From Bifidobacterium goeldii (GTDB taxonomy: Bacteria > Actinomycetota > Actinomycetes > Actinomycetales > Bifidobacteriaceae): a DNA stretch of 55,840 nt. The notes beneath the pieces are model-generated. The model was not told the origin of the DNA. It made no database searches and worked only from the letters and a program-made list of their open reading frames with translations. The position numbers and the translations under genes were made by a program. Shown here one piece after another: positions 1 to 8,993 of this stretch; positions within the stretch are counted from its first letter, which is position 1, and every line of letters begins with the position of its first letter. The stretch spans positions 1 to 55,840 of the forward strand of contig NZ_QXGL01000008.1 of assembly GCF_003951095.1 (NCBI RefSeq), written 5' to 3'.

Positions 1-181
1 GGCGGCATCACTCAGTAAACCGTTCGTCCTGACAACGACGGCAGGGAGCAAAAGCCATACCGGGGACCGCGACCCGTACAAGTTCCACTCTCTCATGAAA
101 CCCACCTACCACGGTAATGGGAGCGTCACGCCACAATCACCGCAACCAGCATCCGGCATAACAACAAAATACGAAGAGCCT
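1..181. other. Left edge, no gene recognised
   Basis: No coding region with family-like sequence could be recognised here. A plus-strand frame is open from the left edge but continues as the antisense of the neighbouring HD-domain gene, so it is probably not real. The stretch GGGAGCGTCAC near position 122 resembles one end of the palindromic repeat family seen at 35903 and 44717, but it is too short to call. Confidence 0.3.
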
Positions 182-922
182 TTAGATCACGCGCATATGA
201 TATTTCTCCGCCAGCGCGGGAATGTTTGGCACACCATATTGCGCGACCAGTTCCAGCCAGCGGCGCTTGTTCTCTTCGCCATATCGTGCAGCGCGGCGCG
301 TGTAGGCGTCTACAGTGAGGAACTTGGGCGGTACCGACTTGCTGTTGTATTTATCGGCCACCATCACGATTTCCTGTTCGAGTGTTACCGGCATGTAGTC
401 AACCGGAGGTAGCGGCAGGTTCTGCGCGATGACCATCTGCTGAGTGAGTCCAACACCCGTATGATTGCGCGCGAATTGTGCAACCGACTCATCCACGCCT
501 TCATCCAGCAAATACTGATAGCCGAGCAGGCCGTGACGAATATAGTTTTTACCACTGAATTTGAGCGGCTCACCGTCGGTACCGTCGTGGCGAAATACCA
601 GATAAGTACCAATATCGTGGAGCAGTCCACCGATTGTCACCATATGCTCGTCAATCAGCCGTGTAGGCGCTTTGCCGCCGGTTACTTCCTGCGCGGAAGC
701 GCGCACTGCGTCAGGTAATGTAGCAGTATCGTCGGCAGTGTCGCCAAGCTTGCAACGATTGGTAAATAACGCGTTCTGCCGGCGTGCCAGCTGACGAGCG
801 ATGGTCGCAACGATCACGCAATGCGTATGTACTAGGTCGTAGGCAGCCTGCGACGGCGCAATCTTGTGATGCAGCTCGTCAATTTGGTCAAGTGTGGGAA
901 TATAACCGGTCATACGGCTCAT
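182..922 (-). CDS. HD-domain (HDIG-type) putative phosphohydrolase
   Basis: The predicted protein of about 246 residues has a metal-dependent HD hydrolase signature: a first histidine in LVHTHCVIVA, the paired GLLHDIGTYLVF motif, and a later RNHTGVGL segment typical of HDIG proteins. Such proteins usually hydrolyse phosphate esters of nucleotides or related compounds in the cytoplasm; the substrate cannot be told from sequence. The reading frame extends upstream to a GTG at 1012 that would overlap the preceding gene, but the ATG at 922 has AAGGCGG eight bases upstream and the protein starts MSRMTGYIPTLDQ, so I prefer it. It lies 64 bases downstream of the glutamine amidotransferase gene on the same strand and could be co-transcribed. 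Confidence 0.75.
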   Translation of the reverse strand: MSRMTGYIPTLDQIDELHHKIAPSQAAYDLVHTHCVIVATIARQLARRQNALFTNRCKLGDTADDTATLPDAVRASAQEVTGGKAPTRLIDEHMVTIGGLLHDIGTYLVFRHDGTDGEPLKFSGKNYIRHGLLGYQYLLDEGVDESVAQFARNHTGVGLTQQMVIAQNLPLPPVDYMPVTLEQEIVMVADKYNSKSVPPKFLTVDAYTRRAARYGEENKRRWLELVAQYGVPNIPALAEKYHMRVI

Positions 923-986
923 TGTAGAAGCCGCCTTGCGCAATGACACTGGTGAGCCTTCGGTGAACGGCTGCCTATGCGCACCA

Positions 987-1856
987 TCAGATAGTGCGCA
1001 GGTGATATTCACCCGTACGGTTAGAAGCCACGATCATCTCATCGTTGTGCAGCACGTTCCAGCCGTCGGATTCTTCCTGGTCGAAACCGGAGCTTGCAGC
1101 AACCACGCCGGCAGGCTTGCCGTTCGCGTCGGTAACGCCACGGTAGCGGATGACGCGATAGTCGTGCGCCTTTTCGCCCTTGCCGTACTCGTCGTAAATT
1201 TCAACAATGCGCGGCGACGTCTTTTCGCGGCCGGCAGCACACAGCACAACGAGCTGATCTTGGCTCTGGATCATGCAGTTGTAGCTGGACTTCGGGTAGG
1301 TCTGACGCAACTGGCGAACAGCCTGAGCAACGGCTTCATCAAGCTGGAATCCGAACGCAATGTATTCGAGAATCACCGCGAAGAAAATCGCGGAATCACT
1401 TCGGCCGCCGGTGGAGAGGAACGCACCGTGATTGACTGGGTAATCCGCGTTGTACACGATGTTTACGCCGTTATCGTCAGAGATATCGCCGTTGTGAATG
1501 AAGCTCAATCCATTAGCGAAAAACGGTTGCTGGTTCTCGAGAATCAGCGGCAGATTGGAGCTAGCGAGGCGCAAGTGCCACAGGCCACCACGCGCCGCGT
1601 CAGCTGCAAAATCGTTGAAAATCGGGTCGAAGCGCGCTGCCAGCGTGCTCTTGTACAGCTTGGTGCCGGTTTCCGGAGTCGGCGCGCCACCATCGTGCAC
1701 GAACGGCAGCTGTGCAGGGTTCGACAGCAGTGCAACACCCCAGCCGTCGTTGTGAATTTCACTGAGTTCGCGAAAATCCTCAACCGCCGTTTGTCCTAAA
1801 ACGTCGTTGAGGCTCAGGTTGATTCCCGAAGTCGCGTATCCCAGTAATCTGCACAT
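987..1856 (-). CDS. Class II glutamine amidotransferase family protein (YafJ/EgtC-like)
   Basis: The protein of 289 residues begins MCRLLGYATSG, so after removal of the initiator Met the N-terminal Cys2 would be the nucleophile typical of class II (Ntn) amidotransferases. Later family features include the NDGWGVALL segment around residues 37-45, HLRLASS near residue 95 and SFIHNGDISD, which line the glutaminase site. The family releases ammonia from glutamine in the cytoplasm; stand-alone members such as YafJ have no assigned acceptor substrate, and EgtC acts in ergothioneine synthesis. No ergothioneine genes are nearby, so I do not assign that role. No strong ribosome binding site is visible, but the start is fixed by the catalytic Cys2. 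Confidence 0.85.
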   Translation of the reverse strand: MCRLLGYATSGINLSLNDVLGQTAVEDFRELSEIHNDGWGVALLSNPAQLPFVHDGGAPTPETGTKLYKSTLAARFDPIFNDFAADAARGGLWHLRLASSNLPLILENQQPFFANGLSFIHNGDISDDNGVNIVYNADYPVNHGAFLSTGGRSDSAIFFAVILEYIAFGFQLDEAVAQAVRQLRQTYPKSSYNCMIQSQDQLVVLCAAGREKTSPRIVEIYDEYGKGEKAHDYRVIRYRGVTDANGKPAGVVAASSGFDQEESDGWNVLHNDEMIVASNRTGEYHLRTI

Positions 1857-1925
1857 GGTAGGTAACTTTATAGGACCGAACGCGCGACTGGCGGAGGCGG
1901 TTATACACGTTCCTTATATCCGGCG

Positions 1926-4289
1926 TTATTCGCCCGCATGATTGCTTTGTTCGCCTTGTTCTTTGCGCATTTCGCGCACTACCGAATCGGTGAGCTTGGT
2001 CATCACAACGGTTTTTTCATTGCCGATATCCTCCGGTACCGCGCCGTTGACTCCACTACCGCCCGCAGTCGTACCATTGCCGAACGATTCCACTGCGCGC
2101 GGTTCGCGCCGGCGCAATGGCACACGTTGCAAACGCGGTGGGCGGCGAGTCGGAATAAACAGCGGTTGCACTTCAACCAGCGGGTTGAACGGTGCCAAAC
2201 CGAACCATTTGACCGGCGAGCCAACCATATGGCGAATCGCGTACTTTGCGCGCAATGACATTTCGCCGCGCGTAGAGATCTTCGATTCTGGCATCAAATC
2301 TTTGTGGATCAGCACGTAGCGAATCGTGCCGATTTCCGGATCGGCATCCACCTTCGGATAGATTGACTTTTGCTGCGGCAGCTCGCCGGACTGCGAGAGA
2401 TCATGCATGATCTGGTGCAAATACACCGGGATAGACTGGGAAACCTTGAAGCCAAGGCGAATACGCACGCGGAATAGGAAGTTCGTACCGAAGTTTTGCA
2501 CTGAGTATTCGCGCGTGAACGGCTCGTCCGTAGTTTGCACGGATACTGCCCACCAAGCGCGAGCACGCTTGGGGTGATCAGCGAAAATCGAGAAGAAAAT
2601 ATCCGTATCCAAGCGGCGCATATCGGTATCACTGGTCAAATACACAATATTGTCAGCGAAATACGGGATGCGGAAATCGCCGTGCAGGCGTTCGATCGCA
2701 GGCAGGAAGTCCTTCGGCGTCATGTGACGGCGCTGTGCTCGCTCGAGCTTAGTGCCTTCGTTCCACGTGTACATGACAAACAGAATCGCCAGTGTCAGCA
2801 GCATCGTAAACCAGCCGCCGTGCAGGAACTTCGCCATCGATGCGATAAAGAACAGGGTCTGGATGGCAAGGAACACCACCGTGAACACCACCGCCAGCAG
2901 GCGATGATGATCGTGCCAAATATATACAGCGAGCAGCACGGTGGTGGTGATCATCGTGATGGTCAACGCCAAGCCATACGCGGCTGAAATATGTTCAGAA
3001 TCCTTGAACAACGCGAGCACGCACAGTGTTGCCACGCACAGCACCCAATTGACCACGGGGATATACAGCTGGCCGCGCGTGCGAGCCGGGTAGCGCACCT
3101 GCAGGTGGGGCATCCAGTTCAAACCGGTTGCTTCGGACACCATCGTGAATGCGCCGGTAATCAACGCTTGCGAGGCGATAATGCCAGCGGTAACTGACAG
3201 GATAACTGCCACGTAACGCACGTTCGTATCCATCATTTGGAAGAACGGGTTCAAGCCCTTCATATGCTCATATTGCGGATTGTGCTGATTGCGCAAAATC
3301 CATGCACCTTGGCCGAAATAATTAAAGACGAGCGCGACTTTGATAAATGGCCAAGTGAAGTAAATATTGCCGCGGCCAACATGGCCCATGTCAGAATACA
3401 GCGCTTCTGCACCGGTGGTCGAGAGGAACACCGTACCCATCAAAGCAATGCCGGCGGCGTTATGCGGACTGAACAGGAATTTCACGCCATAAATAGGATT
3501 GAGTGCCGCAAATACGCTCCAATCATTCGAGAGATTGGCAGCGCCGACGACGGCGAGGAAGCTGAACCAGACCAGCACGACTGAACCGAATACTTTACCG
3601 ATACTTTCGGTGCCGCGTGACTGTACGGAGAACAGTACGACGATAATCACGACGGTGATCATCAACGTGAGTGAATCGTTCTCGGAAAACACGCCTTCGA
3701 GCGGCGGCAAGGTTTTGAGACCTTCAACAGCGGAGCTGATGGAGACTGCTGGAGTGAGCACTGAATCAGCGAGGAAGGCCGCGCCGCCGAGCATGGCGGG
3801 GATGGCTAGCCATGAGCCGTGTTTGCGAATCAATGAATACAGTGCGAAGATGCCACCTTCGCCTTTGTTATCGATGCGCATAGCGATGAGCACGTATTTT
3901 ACGGTGGTGATCAGTGTGATCGACCAGAATACGAGCGAAAGCATACCGAGCACGGCTTCGCGGTCCGCGTTGGCGATGCCGCCTTGGCCGGAGAGGAAGG
4001 TTTGCGCAGTGTAGAGCGGCGACGTACCGATATCGCCATACACCACGCCGAGGGCGACGATCGCCATGCCAAACGTGATGCGATTCGGACCGGACTGTAC
4101 GCGCTGCCACCAGCGCCCGAGAGGACCTTTTGCTGCGCTTTTCGCGAGCTTTTCCGCCTCTTTGGTTTCCGCTTCCTGCTGCTTGACAAGCTCCTGCCGC
4201 TCTTCTTTGGTGAGGGTTTTTCTGGAGACTTTCGGCGCGTTGGTGAATGTGTCAGCGCGCAGCAGCGTGTCATCGGGCTTTTGAGCCAT
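1926..4289 (-). CDS. kup: Kup-family potassium uptake protein
   Basis: This 787-residue membrane protein carries the Kup/HAK signature GVVYGDIGTSPLYT at the first transmembrane segment, followed by about a dozen hydrophobic segments (for example DNKGEGGIFALYSLIRKHG, the loop and helix after TM3) and a cytosolic C-terminal domain. The family imports K+ with protons across the plasma membrane. It is longer than E. coli Kup (about 620 residues), with a hydrophilic N-terminus of about 60 residues rich in Lys and Glu and a proline/arginine-rich tail. The frame is open to 4346, but the ATG at 4289 (MAQKPDDTLL) has GGAGGAAGC just upstream and is the better start. It appears monocistronic. Confidence 0.93.
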   Translation of the reverse strand: MAQKPDDTLLRADTFTNAPKVSRKTLTKEERQELVKQQEAETKEAEKLAKSAAKGPLGRWWQRVQSGPNRITFGMAIVALGVVYGDIGTSPLYTAQTFLSGQGGIANADREAVLGMLSLVFWSITLITTVKYVLIAMRIDNKGEGGIFALYSLIRKHGSWLAIPAMLGGAAFLADSVLTPAVSISSAVEGLKTLPPLEGVFSENDSLTLMITVVIIVVLFSVQSRGTESIGKVFGSVVLVWFSFLAVVGAANLSNDWSVFAALNPIYGVKFLFSPHNAAGIALMGTVFLSTTGAEALYSDMGHVGRGNIYFTWPFIKVALVFNYFGQGAWILRNQHNPQYEHMKGLNPFFQMMDTNVRYVAVILSVTAGIIASQALITGAFTMVSEATGLNWMPHLQVRYPARTRGQLYIPVVNWVLCVATLCVLALFKDSEHISAAYGLALTITMITTTVLLAVYIWHDHHRLLAVVFTVVFLAIQTLFFIASMAKFLHGGWFTMLLTLAILFVMYTWNEGTKLERAQRRHMTPKDFLPAIERLHGDFRIPYFADNIVYLTSDTDMRRLDTDIFFSIFADHPKRARAWWAVSVQTTDEPFTREYSVQNFGTNFLFRVRIRLGFKVSQSIPVYLHQIMHDLSQSGELPQQKSIYPKVDADPEIGTIRYVLIHKDLMPESKISTRGEMSLRAKYAIRHMVGSPVKWFGLAPFNPLVEVQPLFIPTRRPPRLQRVPLRRREPRAVESFGNGTTAGGSGVNGAVPEDIGNEKTVVMTKLTDSVVREMRKEQGEQSNHAGE

Positions 4290-4600
4290 GATGCTTCCTC
4301 CATCGGCGGGGAGTTTCCCCGCTCGTGAACAACGCAACTGTTTCAAGACCCGCGTTTACGAATCCCTTACAATTCAAGCAGTCAGTATATTCGCGTTTAG
4401 GAATTTTGCCAACTCCATAGCGGGCTCTTTACTGCAAGCAATCCCAAAATAGGGCAAAATCAATGGTTTTTGACCATTACATCCCCACTCAATAACCGAT
4501 TTGAGAACAAAAACATACAAAAATGGGGCATCGATGTATTCGATGCCCCATTTGGGTCTATAACTCAAGCGCTCTTGCGAATGGGTGAGAAGTATTCAGG
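4290..4600. other. Intergenic region between kup and the sugar-binding protein gene
   Basis: About 310 bases without a convincing gene. The right part holds the terminator of the sugar-binding protein gene (listed separately). The left part is AT-rich and presumably carries the kup promoter; no certain -35/-10 pair could be fixed by eye. Confidence 0.5.
4510..4550 (-). terminator. Intrinsic terminator of the sugar-binding protein gene
   Basis: A perfect 11-bp stem (arms 4524-4534 and 4540-4550, loop TGTAT) is followed on the minus strand by TTTTTGTATGTTTTTG. It lies about 50 bases after the stop codon of the gene at 4601-5956. Confidence 0.85.
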
Positions 4601-5956
4601 TTACTTAACCGTGTAGCCCTGGTTCTCAGCGTAGGACTTGAGGTCCTTCTCCCAAGCAGCGATACCGTCGGACAGCTTGCCCTTGCCGGTGTAAGCGTTG
4701 CTGACGAAGTCACCGAACTTACCGCGAGCGTAAACCTCGAACGGCAGGAAGGAGTAGCCAGTGGAGACGTTGGCAGCAGCCTTAGCGAGCTCCTCGTTGA
4801 ACTTCTGACCACCGAAGTACTCGTGAGCGTTGCCGTCGGAGTCAGTCAAGGAGGTCATGCTCAGGAAGTCGTCAGACTTGAGGGTGTCGTTATCAGCCGG
4901 GAATGCACCGCCATCAACACGAGTCTTGATGCCTTCAGCGTTGTGGCAAGCGTACTCAGCGAACTTGTAAGCAGCCTCAACCTTGGCCTTGTCGTCAGAC
5001 TTGATCACAGCGAGCGAAGAACCACCGTTCTCAGAGTTGGTTGCGGAGCCGTCAGCGGTCGGCATCTGGGTGATGCGCCACTTGCCGTCACCGTCAGGAG
5101 CGCCGGAGAGCAGGTTGTACGGCATCCAAGCACCGGTGAGCAGGGAGGCGATAGAGCCGTCGTTCAGGCCCTTGTTCCAATCGTCAGACCAACCAACGGT
5201 CTTGGTGTCGATCAGATCCTCGGAGATCATCTTCTGCCAGAAGTCGATGAAGGACTCCACCTTGTCGTCGGAGGTGAGGTTGATGGACACCGTCTTGCCA
5301 TCGGAAGAAGTCTTGAACGGGGAAGCGCCAGCCAGCCAGGTCATCGAGTCGAAGAAGCCAGCATCGCCGGAATCGGAGGTGATGTAGGAGCCGGTAGCAC
5401 GAACCTTCTTAGCAGCCTCGTAGAAGTCGTCCCAAGTCTTGACCTGAGTCGGGTCAACGCCAGCCTTGTCGAAGACGTCCTTGTTGTAGAACCAAGCCAT
5501 TGGGCCGGAATCCATCGGCAGTGCCCACACGCCATCGTTGACGTGCACGGAAGCCCAAGTACCCGGAGTGTAGAAGTCAGAGAAGTCGGAGGCACCCAGA
5601 TCACCGATGTTCTCGAGGTTGCCACGAATGATGTATTCAGGCAGTGCGTAGTACTCGATCTGCGCAAGATCCGGAGCGCCGGAGCCAGCTTCGATAGCGT
5701 TGGACAGAGCGGTGTACTCGTCCTTGTTGGTGCCAGCGTTGGTAACCTTCACCTTAATGTTCGGGTTGGCCTTCTCAAAGCCTTCCACCGTACGCGGCAG
5801 CGTGGAATCCCAAGACCAAACGGTCAGGTTGATGGTCTTATCGCTAGAGCTGGAATCACCAGCCGTGCTGCTGGAGCTGTTACCGCAAGCGGCCAGTGGA
5901 ACCAGCATTGCTGCAGCACCCACAAAAGCCACAGCCTTCTTCATCGTGAACTTCAT
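4601..5956 (-). CDS. Sugar ABC transporter substrate-binding lipoprotein (orphan)
   Basis: This 451-residue extracellular solute-binding protein (family 1) starts with a lipoprotein signal, MKFTMKKAVAFVGAAAMLVP ending in the lipobox LAAC, then a Ser/Thr-rich linker, so it should be lipid-anchored outside the membrane. The mature part is typical of oligosaccharide binders, with aromatic residues and motifs such as NLTVWSWDS, MTWLAGASPF and TGAWMPYNLL. The start at 5956 is chosen for the signal peptide and GGAAGGAAG upstream; the frame is open to 6052. No permease or ATPase gene is nearby, so it must use a transporter encoded elsewhere. It diverges from a GH51 arabinofuranosidase gene, hinting at arabino-oligosaccharides as substrate, but that is only inference. 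Confidence 0.9.
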   Translation of the reverse strand: MKFTMKKAVAFVGAAAMLVPLAACGNSSSSTAGDSSSSDKTINLTVWSWDSTLPRTVEGFEKANPNIKVKVTNAGTNKDEYTALSNAIEAGSGAPDLAQIEYYALPEYIIRGNLENIGDLGASDFSDFYTPGTWASVHVNDGVWALPMDSGPMAWFYNKDVFDKAGVDPTQVKTWDDFYEAAKKVRATGSYITSDSGDAGFFDSMTWLAGASPFKTSSDGKTVSINLTSDDKVESFIDFWQKMISEDLIDTKTVGWSDDWNKGLNDGSIASLLTGAWMPYNLLSGAPDGDGKWRITQMPTADGSATNSENGGSSLAVIKSDDKAKVEAAYKFAEYACHNAEGIKTRVDGGAFPADNDTLKSDDFLSMTSLTDSDGNAHEYFGGQKFNEELAKAAANVSTGYSFLPFEVYARGKFGDFVSNAYTGKGKLSDGIAAWEKDLKSYAENQGYTVK

Positions 5957-6025
5957 CGTTCTTCCTTCCTTCATTATTTTTTCCCGAACGATCCAGCACT
6001 GCGGACGATCACTGTCAACCATGCC

Positions 6026-6039
6026 TTGTATCGTTTCAA
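6026..6039. promoter_or_regulatory. Candidate LacI-family operator upstream of the sugar-binding protein gene
   Basis: TTGTATCGTTTCAA is an imperfect palindrome around a central CG (five of seven pairs match), the usual form of LacI-family sites. It lies about 70 bases upstream of the binding protein start, next to a minus-strand TATACT that could be a -10 box. The regulator at 7852-8883 is the nearest candidate. Inference only. Confidence 0.45.
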
Positions 6040-6104
6040 CAAAGTATAACAAGAAAATTATGGTTGCGCAAACACAGCGGGCTGTAATACCAGAAAACGC
6101 TTCA

Positions 6105-6117
6105 TTTCACCGTGAAA
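6105..6117. promoter_or_regulatory. Palindromic operator candidate upstream of GH51 gene
   Basis: TTTCAC-C-GTGAAA is a perfect 6-bp-arm palindrome 36 bases before the GH51 start codon, flanked by GAAAACGC and GAAACGCC direct repeats. Position and symmetry suggest a repressor site, possibly for the downstream LacI protein. Confidence 0.4.
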
Positions 6118-6152
6118 CGCCGATATGAAACCAGTCAAAGGAGCCTAACATC

Positions 6153-7730
6153 ATGAACGACGTTATCATTACCATTCCAGCCGACCGCACGCCCGTCGCC
6201 GACGTCCCGCCGCGCATGTTCGGATCGTTTGTCGAACACCTTGGTCGCTGCGTATACGGAGGCATTTACGAACCCGGTCACCCCAGCGCTGACGAAGACG
6301 GTTTCCGCACCGATGTGCTTGATTTAGTGCGCGAACTCGGCGTTACGTGCGTGCGCTACCCCGGCGGCAACTTTGTATCTAACTACAACTGGGAGGACGG
6401 CACTGGCCCGCGTGACCAACGCCCTGTACGCCGCGATCTTGCCTGGCACTGCACCGAAACGAACGAAATGGGCATCGACGATTTCTACCGTTGGAGCCGC
6501 AAAGCCGGTACGGAAATCATGCTTGCCGTTAACATGGGCACCCGCGGGCTCAAAGCTGCGCTCGACGAGCTCGAATACGTCAACGGTGCAGCTGGCACCG
6601 CCTGGGCCGATCAGCGCATTGCTAACGGTATCACTGAGCCAATGGACATCCGCATGTGGTGCATTGGCAACGAAATGGACGGTCCATGGCAGGTTGGTCA
6701 CATGGATCCAGATGAATACGCTTCCGCAGTTGACAAGGTCGCACACGCGATGAAACTCGCTGAATCTGGCCTCGAACTGGTCGCATGCGGATCGTCCAGC
6801 GCACACATGCCCACTTTCGGCACATGGGAGCGCAAGGTACTCACCAAGGCTTACGACAATCTCGATTTCGTTTCCGCACACGCGTACTACTACGATCACG
6901 GCCACAAAACCGCGGATCGCGGCGAACTGCAAGACTTCCTCGCTTCCGCTGAAGACATGGCACAGTTCATCGCCACCGTCGCCGAGCAGGCTGACGCCGC
7001 TAAGGCCGCCCACCACGGCGACAAGGACATTGCGATCTCGTTCGACGAGTGGGGCGTGTGGTATTCCGACGCGTGGAATGAGCAGGAAGCCCAGTGGAAG
7101 GCCGAAGCTACGCAAGGCCTGCATCATGAAGCGTGGCCTAAGGCACCGCATCTGCTCGAAGATATTTATTCTGCAGCAGATGCTGTAGTTGAGGGATCGC
7201 TGATGATTACGCTGCTGAAGCACTGCGATCGCGTACGTTCCGCATCGCGCGCACAGCTCGTGAATGTCATTGCGCCGATTATGGCCGAACCCAATGGCCC
7301 TGCATGGAAGCAAACCACGTTCTACCCATTTGCCGAGGCGGCAGCCAAGGCGCGCGGCAATGTCTACGCGCCCACTATTGACTCTCCGACTATTCACACG
7401 GCAACATACGGCGATGTTGCCGCCATCGACGCGGTGGTGACATGGGATGCGCAAACGCGCACTGGTCTGCTGCTGGCCGTGAATCGTGATCTTAACAACG
7501 CGCACACGGTAACGCTGTCGCTCGATGGGCTTGAGAGCCAAGCTGGCGAGCACAATGTCACCGTTACTCGCGCGCAGCTGTTGCATGATGATGATCCGTA
7601 TCGCAAGAACACTGCGGATAATCCGCTGGCTGTTACGCCAACTGCGTTGGATGTCACCGTTGACGAATCCCACACCGTGACCTTCAGCCTGCCGGCAGTC
7701 TCATGGACGGCGATTGAGTTCACGCTGTAA
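6153..7730 (+). CDS. GH51 alpha-L-arabinofuranosidase
   Basis: The 525-residue protein matches glycoside hydrolase family 51 throughout: FGSFVEHLGRCVYGGIYEPG near the N-terminus, CVRYPGGNFVSNYNWEDG, the acid/base motif IGNEMDGPWQ (Glu174) and the nucleophile motif ISFDEWGVWY (Glu299), then a C-terminal beta-domain. These enzymes remove terminal arabinofuranosyl residues from arabinan or arabinoxylan oligosaccharides. There is no signal peptide, so it acts in the cytoplasm on imported oligosaccharides. AAAGGAG lies nine bases before the ATG. It is a single-gene unit with its own terminator; the divergent sugar-binding protein and the downstream LacI gene make a plausible arabinose-oligosaccharide locus. 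Length is normal for the family. Confidence 0.95.
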   Translation: MNDVIITIPADRTPVADVPPRMFGSFVEHLGRCVYGGIYEPGHPSADEDGFRTDVLDLVRELGVTCVRYPGGNFVSNYNWEDGTGPRDQRPVRRDLAWHCTETNEMGIDDFYRWSRKAGTEIMLAVNMGTRGLKAALDELEYVNGAAGTAWADQRIANGITEPMDIRMWCIGNEMDGPWQVGHMDPDEYASAVDKVAHAMKLAESGLELVACGSSSAHMPTFGTWERKVLTKAYDNLDFVSAHAYYYDHGHKTADRGELQDFLASAEDMAQFIATVAEQADAAKAAHHGDKDIAISFDEWGVWYSDAWNEQEAQWKAEATQGLHHEAWPKAPHLLEDIYSAADAVVEGSLMITLLKHCDRVRSASRAQLVNVIAPIMAEPNGPAWKQTTFYPFAEAAAKARGNVYAPTIDSPTIHTATYGDVAAIDAVVTWDAQTRTGLLLAVNRDLNNAHTVTLSLDGLESQAGEHNVTVTRAQLLHDDDPYRKNTADNPLAVTPTALDVTVDESHTVTFSLPAVSWTAIEFTL

Positions 7731-7754
7731 ATCACCGCTAGAAAGCAACCCACG

Positions 7755-7791
7755 AGTGGCCTTTCCTCCATCATCTATAGGAAAGGCCACT
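7755..7791 (+). terminator. Terminator of the GH51 gene
   Basis: A 13-bp perfect stem (AGTGGCCTTTCCT at 7755-7767 pairing with 7779-7791) with an 11-base loop lies 25 bases after the GH51 stop. The following T-tract is weak, but position and stem strength support termination. Confidence 0.7.
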
Positions 7792-7794
7792 CTG

Positions 7795-7865
7795 CTATTC
7801 CGCTGTGGTTATTCCGCTGTGATTATTCCACTGTGAGCTATTCCACTGTGTTTATTCCACTGCGG
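7795..7865. repeat. Five-copy 14-bp tandem repeat at the 3' end of the LacI gene
   Basis: Five adjacent copies of a TTATTCCRCTGTGR-like unit (14,14,15,14,14 bases) run from 7795 to 7865. The last copy contains the final codons and TAA stop of the LacI gene on the minus strand. Each copy begins with TTA or CTA, i.e. a stop codon on the minus strand. Confidence 0.85.
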
Positions 7866-8883
7866 GCGAGGACTCGCGGCACACCAAGCGCGCTGGCGCT
7901 TCTACTGTTTGCGCGGGTGCGCGCCGACCGGATTCTATTTGTTCAACGACTGATTCGACCGCCAGCCGCGCAATCTCAGTACGATTCGGGTCAACTGCAG
8001 TCAGTGACGGGCTCACATACGCCGACTCATCCAAATCATCGAAGCCAACTACGCGCACATCTTCCGGCACGCGTATGCCGTTATCGCGCAGGCCGCGCAT
8101 CACGCCCCACGCCATCAAATCGTTGAGCGCAAGCACTGCATCAAACGGTAAGCCGTCGTCGATCATGCGCCGCGCGGCCGTCAAGCCATCAAGGCTCCCC
8201 CAGCCTTCGGTCACGATCATCAGCGCTGGGTCAAAGTCCACGCCCGCCTCACGCAGCGCATCCCGATAGCCTTGCGTACGAATCGTGCGCGATGACAGTT
8301 CGGTATTGCCCCGCGCCGCAGCTCCCACCACGGCGATACGCCGGCAGCCGGCGCGCAATAAGTGCTCCGTTGCCTCACGCACACCGGAGCGATTCGCAAT
8401 CAGCACATGCGGCGCTGGCACGTCAAACAGCCGCTCCCCCAGCACTACTAGCGGATAATCACCGCGCAGCAATTCTGCATCGGCAGGCTGCATCATCAAC
8501 GGGCTGAGAATCAATCCGTCAACAGCTCGTTGCCCCATCGAACGCACTGCTTCCAGCTCACGTTCACGGCTATTCGACGTTGATTCGACAATCACCCCGT
8601 ATCCGCGCTGATGTGCAGCAGCCAGCACATCCTCAGCAAGTTCCGCGAAGTAGATTTGCCGCAAATCAGGAATAACAAATTTCAGCAGATGCGTTTGCCC
8701 GGAGCGCAGATTGCGCGCCGAAAGGTTGATTTGGTAACCGAGGGAATCGATGGCGCTTGCAATACGCGCGCGCATTGATTCGCTCATATATGGGCGATTA
8801 TTGAGGTAGTTCGATACGGATGCGACGGATACGCCAGCTTTGCGAGCCACATCAGCCATCGTCACTGTTGCTTTGCGTGGCAT
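7852..8883 (-). CDS. LacI-family transcriptional regulator
   Basis: The 343-residue protein has an N-terminal helix-turn-helix (VTMADVARKAGVSVASVSNY, about residues 7-26), the LacI hinge region around residue 50, and a periplasmic-binding-protein-like effector domain with VVGFDDLDESAYVSPSLTAV near residue 280. LacI regulators normally bind a sugar or sugar phosphate and release operators controlling sugar genes. Its convergent neighbour is the GH51 arabinofuranosidase, so it may control that gene and the sugar-binding protein; palindromes in their shared upstream region fit this. The coding end is embedded in a 14-bp tandem repeat. Substrate specificity is inferred from context only. Confidence 0.9.
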   Translation of the reverse strand: MPRKATVTMADVARKAGVSVASVSNYLNNRPYMSESMRARIASAIDSLGYQINLSARNLRSGQTHLLKFVIPDLRQIYFAELAEDVLAAAHQRGYGVIVESTSNSRERELEAVRSMGQRAVDGLILSPLMMQPADAELLRGDYPLVVLGERLFDVPAPHVLIANRSGVREATEHLLRAGCRRIAVVGAAARGNTELSSRTIRTQGYRDALREAGVDFDPALMIVTEGWGSLDGLTAARRMIDDGLPFDAVLALNDLMAWGVMRGLRDNGIRVPEDVRVVGFDDLDESAYVSPSLTAVDPNRTEIARLAVESVVEQIESGRRAPAQTVEAPARLVCRESSPAVE

Positions 8884-8993
8884 CCGTATCTTCTCCCTCC
8901 CACTTGGCTAGCAAGTGCGCGCCTATACACACCTGCTTTTTTGTGTAGGCAATCGCGTATGCAATGGTGTATTTAATCGTTACAAATGCTGTA

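Noticed and set aside
95..412. Plus-strand frame at the left edge
   Set aside because: Overlaps the HD-domain gene on the opposite strand and shows no family resemblance.
7795..7865. Possible CRISPR-like array
   Set aside because: The five units are contiguous with no spacers, so this is a simple tandem repeat. No cas gene or spaced array was seen anywhere in the window.
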